This document shows, in pieces, positions 32,276 to 36,164 of a stretch of 36,164 bases of DNA (its first letter is position 1; every line of letters starts with the position of its first letter). The stretch is taken from assembly GCA_938084885.1 (NCBI GenBank), contig CALKGG010000024.1, forward strand, positions 1-36,164, read 5' to 3'. The stretch comes from an uncultured Acidimicrobiales bacterium. GTDB lineage: Bacteria; Actinomycetota; Acidimicrobiia; Acidimicrobiales; SHLQ01. Under the pieces are notes generated by a model, which ran no database searches, had not been told where the DNA came from, and saw only the letters and a program-made list of their open reading frames with translations. Position numbers and translations under genes: made by a program.

Positions 32276-34132
32276 ATGGCTGAAACAATTCGAATGACCA
32301 CCGCCGAGGCGATGGTCAACTACTTGATCGCACAGAAGTCCGTTCAGGTCGACGGCACCGTGTCGCCGCTCTTCGGCGGCGTCTACGGCATCTTTGGTCA
32401 CGGAAACGTGACGTCGCTCGGACATTTTCTCGAGCGCAACAAGGAGGCGCTGCCCACCTACCGAGGCCAAGCCGAGGAAGGTATGGCCCTCGCAGGCGTG
32501 GCGTACGCGAAGGCAACCCGTCGACGTCAGATCATGATCTCGACCAGTTCGGTGGGCCCTGGTGCCACCAACATGGTGACCGCAGCCGGCGTTGCCCACA
32601 GCAACCGCCTGCCGTTGTTGTTGATCTCCGGCGACACGTTCGTGAGTCGTCTTCCTGATCCTGTCTTGCAGCAGGTCGAACACTTCGGCGACCCAACCCA
32701 AACCGTCAACGACAGTTTCCGGGCCGTCAGCCGTTACTGGGATCGCATCGTGCGTCCAGCGCAGCTAACCAGCTCGTTGCCGCACGCGATCCAGACGATG
32801 CTCGACCCCGCCGACTGCGGCCCTGCCTTCATTGGTCTTCCACAAGATGTCGCAGCCGAAGCATGGGACTTCCCCGTGTCGTTCTTTACCGAAACAGTGC
32901 ACGATATTGCGCGACCGCGTGCCGATGAGCAGCAGCTCGCCGCAGCGATCGAGGTCCTCACGTCAGCCAAAAAGCCGCTGATCGTTGCCGGCGGTGGCGT
33001 GCACTACAGCCTCGCCGAAGCCGAACTTGCCGCCTTTGCGAGCGCCCACAACATTCCCGTCGTCGAGACGGTCGCAGGCAAGTCGTGTCTCGAATGGAAC
33101 CACGAGATGTACGGCGGGCCGATCGGCGTCACCGGCGGAACTTCCGCAAACGCGCTCGCTGGCGAGGCAGACGTCGTGCTCGCTGTCGGCACCCGCCTTC
33201 TCGACTTCACGACCGGCTCGTGGACGGTGTTCAAAAACGAGTCGGTGAAGATCATCGCCCTCAACACGGCTCGATTCGACGCGACCAAGCGTCAATCCCT
33301 GCCGCTTGTCGGCGACGCGAAAGCAACACTCGCCGAACTCGGCGCGGGTCTTGGCGACTACCGCGCGAGCGACGAGTGGTCGACGACCATGGCCAACGAG
33401 GTCGCGCAACACAACGCGTACATCGACAAGATCGCTGCGAAGACCGCGACCAGCGACAGTGGCCTGCCCACCTATGCCCAGGTCGTCGGTGCAATCGATC
33501 GCCTCGCCGACGAAAAGACCTTTGCGCTCGCCGCTGCCGGTGGCTTCCCAGGCGAGGTCAACAATGGCTGGCGAGCCAAACAGCTCAACAGCTTCGACTG
33601 TGAATACGGCTACAGCTGCATGGGATACGAGACGAGCGGTGGTTGGGGCGCGGCCATGGCCATGCCAGACAAGGACGTCGTCGTATTTTGCGGCGACGGG
33701 TCGTACATGATGTTGAACTCCGACATCTACAGCTCGGTCCTCCACGGCCACAAGATGATCGTGATCGTGTGCGACAACGGCGGTTTTGCGGTGATCAACC
33801 GGCTGCAAACCGGCATGGGCGGAGAGCCATACAACAACCTCATCAAGGACAACCCAACGGTCGTCAATCCAATCGCTGTCGATTTCGCAAAACATGCCGA
33901 AGCAATGGGCGCCCTCAGCGAAACTGTGACGACGATCGACGAGCTCGAAGTGGCCTTCGAACGTGCACGCGCCGCCGACCGTACGTACGTGATCTCGCTC
34001 GTCACCGATGCGTACAGCTGGACCGAAGGTGGCTCGTACTGGGAAGTTGGTGTGCCCGAGGTGAGCGAATTCGATTCGGTTCTCGAAGCCCGAGCTCGCA
34101 TCGACGAAGGCAAGCTGGACCAACGGCGATGA
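32276..34132 (+). CDS. iolD: IolD, 3D-(3,5/4)-trihydroxycyclohexane-1,2-dione hydrolase (TPP-dependent)
   Basis: Opens the cyclic dione made by IolE to 5-deoxy-glucuronate, the defining ring-cleavage step of inositol catabolism. 618 residues in three TPP-enzyme domains: an N-terminal PYR domain (GGVYGIFGHGNVTSLG, LPTYRGQAEEGMALAGVAYAKA with the catalytic-region Glu), a central domain (KKPLIVAGGGVHYS) and a C-terminal PP domain with the thiamine diphosphate motif GDGSYMMLNSDIYSSV near residue 472 and VCDNGGFAVINRLQTG. GPGATNMVTAAGVAHSNRLPLLLISGDTF and PDPVLQQVEHFGDPTQTVND are typical of IolD. Its stop overlaps the next start as ATGA (34129-34132). This is the best single marker of the pathway here. 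Confidence 0.95.
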   Translation: MAETIRMTTAEAMVNYLIAQKSVQVDGTVSPLFGGVYGIFGHGNVTSLGHFLERNKEALPTYRGQAEEGMALAGVAYAKATRRRQIMISTSSVGPGATNMVTAAGVAHSNRLPLLLISGDTFVSRLPDPVLQQVEHFGDPTQTVNDSFRAVSRYWDRIVRPAQLTSSLPHAIQTMLDPADCGPAFIGLPQDVAAEAWDFPVSFFTETVHDIARPRADEQQLAAAIEVLTSAKKPLIVAGGGVHYSLAEAELAAFASAHNIPVVETVAGKSCLEWNHEMYGGPIGVTGGTSANALAGEADVVLAVGTRLLDFTTGSWTVFKNESVKIIALNTARFDATKRQSLPLVGDAKATLAELGAGLGDYRASDEWSTTMANEVAQHNAYIDKIAAKTATSDSGLPTYAQVVGAIDRLADEKTFALAAAGGFPGEVNNGWRAKQLNSFDCEYGYSCMGYETSGGWGAAMAMPDKDVVVFCGDGSYMMLNSDIYSSVLHGHKMIVIVCDNGGFAVINRLQTGMGGEPYNNLIKDNPTVVNPIAVDFAKHAEAMGALSETVTTIDELEVAFERARAADRTYVISLVTDAYSWTEGGSYWEVGVPEVSEFDSVLEARARIDEGKLDQRR

Positions 34133-35085
34133 AACGCGTCGCGGTGATCGGTGCAGGCGGCATGGGTCGATTTCACGCGGAAACGCTGATGGCGCTTCCC
34201 GGCGTCGAGGTGGCAGCGATCGCCGACCCGTTCCCGCATCCCGATCTCGACGGCTACGGCGTGCTGGTGACTACCGACGTCGAAGCCTGCGCTGGCCAAG
34301 GTTGGGACGGCGTCGTCATTGCCTCACCCGACGACACGCACGCCGAGCTCACACTGCTCGCCCTCGACGCTGGTAGCCGAGTGCTCTGCGAAAAGCCGTT
34401 GTCGCACACCCTCGAAGGGGCGCGTGCGGTTATGGAGGCCGAGATTGCCCTCGGGGCGCGACGGGTGCAGGTTGGCTTCATGCGAGAGGTCGACCCGGCC
34501 CACACCGCCCTCGTTGCACAGCTGGCAACGCTCGGCGAGCTGCATTACCTGCGCTGCACCCACCGAAACACCAACGCAGAGGCCCGTCCGCCCGAAGTCG
34601 TCGTAGTGAACTCGCTCATCCACGACCTCCACACCGCGCGTTGGATAGCCGGAGACATCACCGAGGTCGATGCCCGGGTCACTGCGCGGCCCGGCGGCGT
34701 CGACCATGTCTTGCTCGTATTGCGTATGGAAAGCGGCGTGACAACGACGGTCGAATTCAGCGACAACACCTATGCCTACGAGGTCGAGGTCGAAGCAACA
34801 GCAGCAGATGGCATGGTCATGACCAGCGTTCCCCAGCGGCCGCGACTGCGGACGGGCGGCGAGTACCGCACGCCGATTGGTGACGACTGGTTTGGGTGGT
34901 TCGCAGACGCATATCGAATGCAGGATCGCCAATGGGTTGCGTCGCTACACGACGACGAGGCTGGCGGACCTTCAGTTGCCGATGGCCTCGCTGCCCAACT
35001 CGCCGCCGAGGCGGCGATCGAATCGATCGCGCACGGCACTCCGGTGAGCGTCGAGTCCTTTGTGTTGTCCGAGATCTATCAGTGA
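34129..35085 (+). CDS. iolG: IolG-like inositol 2-dehydrogenase (Gfo/Idh/MocA family)
   Basis: Predicted first step of the pathway: NAD+-dependent oxidation of myo-inositol to 2-keto-myo-inositol. 318 residues: VAVIGAGGMGRFHAETLMALPG (4-25), ASPDDTHAELTLLALDAGSRVLCEKPLSH with EKP (88-90), then VQVGFMREVDPAHTAL and LRCTHRNTNAE, close to the QVGFMRR...HRNP pattern of IolG. NSLIHDLHTARWIAGDI holds the catalytic-type His-Asp. It is shorter than many IolG proteins (about 335-345), and the C-terminal domain is divergent, so a related inositol-isomer dehydrogenase is possible. It is translationally coupled to iolD by a 4-bp overlap. Confidence 0.82.
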   Translation: MKRVAVIGAGGMGRFHAETLMALPGVEVAAIADPFPHPDLDGYGVLVTTDVEACAGQGWDGVVIASPDDTHAELTLLALDAGSRVLCEKPLSHTLEGARAVMEAEIALGARRVQVGFMREVDPAHTALVAQLATLGELHYLRCTHRNTNAEARPPEVVVVNSLIHDLHTARWIAGDITEVDARVTARPGGVDHVLLVLRMESGVTTTVEFSDNTYAYEVEVEATAADGMVMTSVPQRPRLRTGGEYRTPIGDDWFGWFADAYRMQDRQWVASLHDDEAGGPSVADGLAAQLAAEAAIESIAHGTPVSVESFVLSEIYQ

Positions 35086-35107
35086 ACGTTCGAATGGAGA
35101 CAAAGTA

Positions 35108-36070
35108 ATGCGCGTATGGATCAGTGGTGGAGGTGGATTTGTTGGGTCGAACATTGTTCAAGCAGCCCTAGACGGAGGCCACGACGTCATCACCACCGCA
35201 AACACTTGGCGGCCGCCAGAAGGCGCTCCCTACGGGGTTGAGACGGTCGACATGACCAACGAAACGCAGGTGCGCGAAAGCATCGATCCATTCGAGCCCG
35301 ACCTTGTCATCCACTGCGCCATCATGAACGACTGGCACCAGATGTATGCAGACCGCGACGCGGCATGGGCCTCCTATGTCCATGCCACGCGCTTCACCCA
35401 AGAAGGCGCAGCAGCATCGAACGCAACCTACGTACTCGTGTCGACCGACTGGGTCTATGACGGAACCCAAGGTGGAGCCCACGAGGAAACCCCACCGAAC
35501 CCGATCAACCTCTACGGTTCGCTCAAGCTGGCATCGGAGATGGTCGCGCTCGAACGCGGGGGAGCCGTGGCACGCGTCAGCGGAGTTAACGGGCTGCACC
35601 TCGCTCGCCCAACGTCACCACGAGCCCAAGACCGCGGGTACGGCTACTTCGCGGCATCGATCGTCGACGCGCTGTCGGCGGGGAACACGTTCACTGTGTG
35701 GGAAGCGCCCGAGATCAACATGCGCGCCACACCATCGCTGGCTCTTGAATGCGGCGAGATCATGCTGCGCATTGGCGAAGAACGTGCCGATGGAGTGTTT
35801 CATTGCTCCGGTGCCGATTCGGTTACCCGCCGCGAACTCGCCGAGCTCACCTGCGACGTATTCGATCTCGATCCTGGCCTCTTGCGCTTTGGCCCACCCG
35901 ATCCCGAGTCGCAGATGGCTGCGCCGATCCCACACGACAGTTCGCTCACGACGCCGCGAACAAACCGGGTGCTCGGACGCACAGCAACACCAGCCCGTAC
36001 GCTGCTCGAACGCTTCAAGGAGCAGTACTTCGCTGGGACTTCCGCCCAGAACCGAGGAGGCGAGCAGTGA
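35108..36070 (+). CDS. RmlD-like NAD(P)-dependent sugar reductase/epimerase (extended SDR)
   Basis: 320 residues of the extended short-chain dehydrogenase fold, closest in motif layout to dTDP-4-dehydrorhamnose reductase (RmlD): cofactor loop WISGGGGFVGSNIVQAAL (4-21), VSTDWVYDG (111-119) with the catalytic-region Thr/Asp, and NLYGSLKLASE with Tyr136 and Lys140 as the YxxxK pair. GRATPARTLLERFKEQYF is a usual C-terminal part. No other nucleotide-sugar gene is nearby, so a role in the catabolic operon, reducing or oxidising a polyol-derived intermediate, is more likely than rhamnose synthesis. The last 14 residues are encoded by the first copy of a 56-bp tandem repeat and may not be the true C-terminus. 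Confidence 0.8.
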   Translation: MRVWISGGGGFVGSNIVQAALDGGHDVITTANTWRPPEGAPYGVETVDMTNETQVRESIDPFEPDLVIHCAIMNDWHQMYADRDAAWASYVHATRFTQEGAAASNATYVLVSTDWVYDGTQGGAHEETPPNPINLYGSLKLASEMVALERGGAVARVSGVNGLHLARPTSPRAQDRGYGYFAASIVDALSAGNTFTVWEAPEINMRATPSLALECGEIMLRIGEERADGVFHCSGADSVTRRELAELTCDVFDLDPGLLRFGPPDPESQMAAPIPHDSSLTTPRTNRVLGRTATPARTLLERFKEQYFAGTSAQNRGGEQ

Positions 36071-36164
36071 GCAACGAGCTCTATTTCGCTGGGACTTCCG
36101 CCCAGAACCGAGGAGGCGAGCAGTGAGCAACGAGCTCTATTTCGCTGGGACTTCCGCCCAGAAC
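36029..36164 (+). repeat. 56-bp perfect tandem repeat at the right edge (2.4 copies)
   Basis: Units 36029-36084 and 36085-36140 are identical, and a third starts at 36141 and runs off the end. Each carries a GGAGG ribosome site and a GTG start that overlaps the previous stop (gTGA), so every unit reopens a 19-residue frame ending in GTSAQNRGGEQ. It may be an assembly loop at a contig end or a real short tandem duplication at a gene boundary. No complete gene is encoded after 36070. Confidence 0.9.

Noticed and set aside
32963..34123. A 386-codon open frame on the minus strand opposite iolD
   Set aside because: Antisense shadow caused by high GC codon use; iolD on the plus strand has full TPP-enzyme motifs.
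1..36164. CRISPR arrays, insertion sequences, integrases, rRNA or att sites
   Set aside because: No spaced repeats, transposase or integrase motifs, or rRNA sequence were recognised on either strand; the selC tRNA has no adjacent integrase or repeated 3' end.

Overview
The window is a 36 kb piece of a high-GC actinobacterial chromosome. It looks like an Acidimicrobiia-type marine or aquatic lineage, but this is inference from gene content, not a database match. Pointers are a eukaryote-type glutamine synthetase II beside a GlnR-like orphan regulator, an F420-dependent PPOX-family oxidoreductase, an actinobacterial HelD helicase, a DUF222-HNH endonuclease with a mycobacterial-type SOS box, a primary-like sigma factor without region 1.1, GTG starts and dense packing. 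No insertion sequence, prophage, CRISPR array or rRNA was seen.

Layout. 1-4.4 kb: housekeeping genes. These are a truncated oligoribonuclease (orn), dUTPase, an RsbW-like ATPase with a degraded N-box, a DUF4031 protein, a lipoprotein, and a divergent iron-sulfur pair (Mrp/ApbC carrier and ErpA-type A-type carrier). 4.4-7.5 kb: a Tat lipoprotein with a thioredoxin-like region, RidA, a small membrane protein, an MDR oxidoreductase and a MmcQ/YjbR protein. 7.5-10.8 kb: a compact nitrogen locus, with glnA (GSI-alpha type) translationally adjacent to a GlnR-like regulator and divergent from glnII, which ends in a strong intrinsic terminator. 10.9-12.4 kb: azlCD branched-chain amino acid exporter and a PPOX protein. 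12.4-15.8 kb: the SOS-box DUF222-HNH gene and HelD. 15.9-19.9 kb: a homocysteine methyltransferase-like protein, NAD synthetase, a sigma-70 factor and a 50-residue membrane protein. 20.06-20.15 kb: a selenocysteine tRNA. 20.2-21.9 kb: a CopC-like protein without copper ligands and a membrane-anchored CBM9-like protein.

21.9-36.1 kb is a regulated catabolic island read as myo-inositol (or inositol derivative) uptake and breakdown. A LacI-family repressor and a PhyH-type dioxygenase run leftward. A long operon runs rightward: iolE-like, substrate-binding lipoprotein, an unusually large permease, ABC ATPase, iolC-like kinase, a D-2-hydroxyacid dehydrogenase, a Gfo/Idh dehydrogenase, iolD, an iolG-like dehydrogenase and an RmlD-like reductase. 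Two copies of the same 12-bp palindrome (TAGAGCGCTCTA) lie between the divergent arms, 165 bp apart. They are placed to control both promoters, so repression by the adjacent LacI protein with looping is the natural model. The core steps encoded are inositol to inosose (IolG), inosose dehydration (IolE), ring opening (IolD) and phosphorylation (IolC). IolB, IolJ and IolA are not in the window and may lie past its right end.

The last 136 bases are a perfect 56-bp tandem repeat running into the end of the sequence, which may be an assembly artefact. The best leads for something undescribed are the inositol-type island with its dioxygenase, hydroxyacid dehydrogenase and RmlD-like partners, and the double-size permease inside it.
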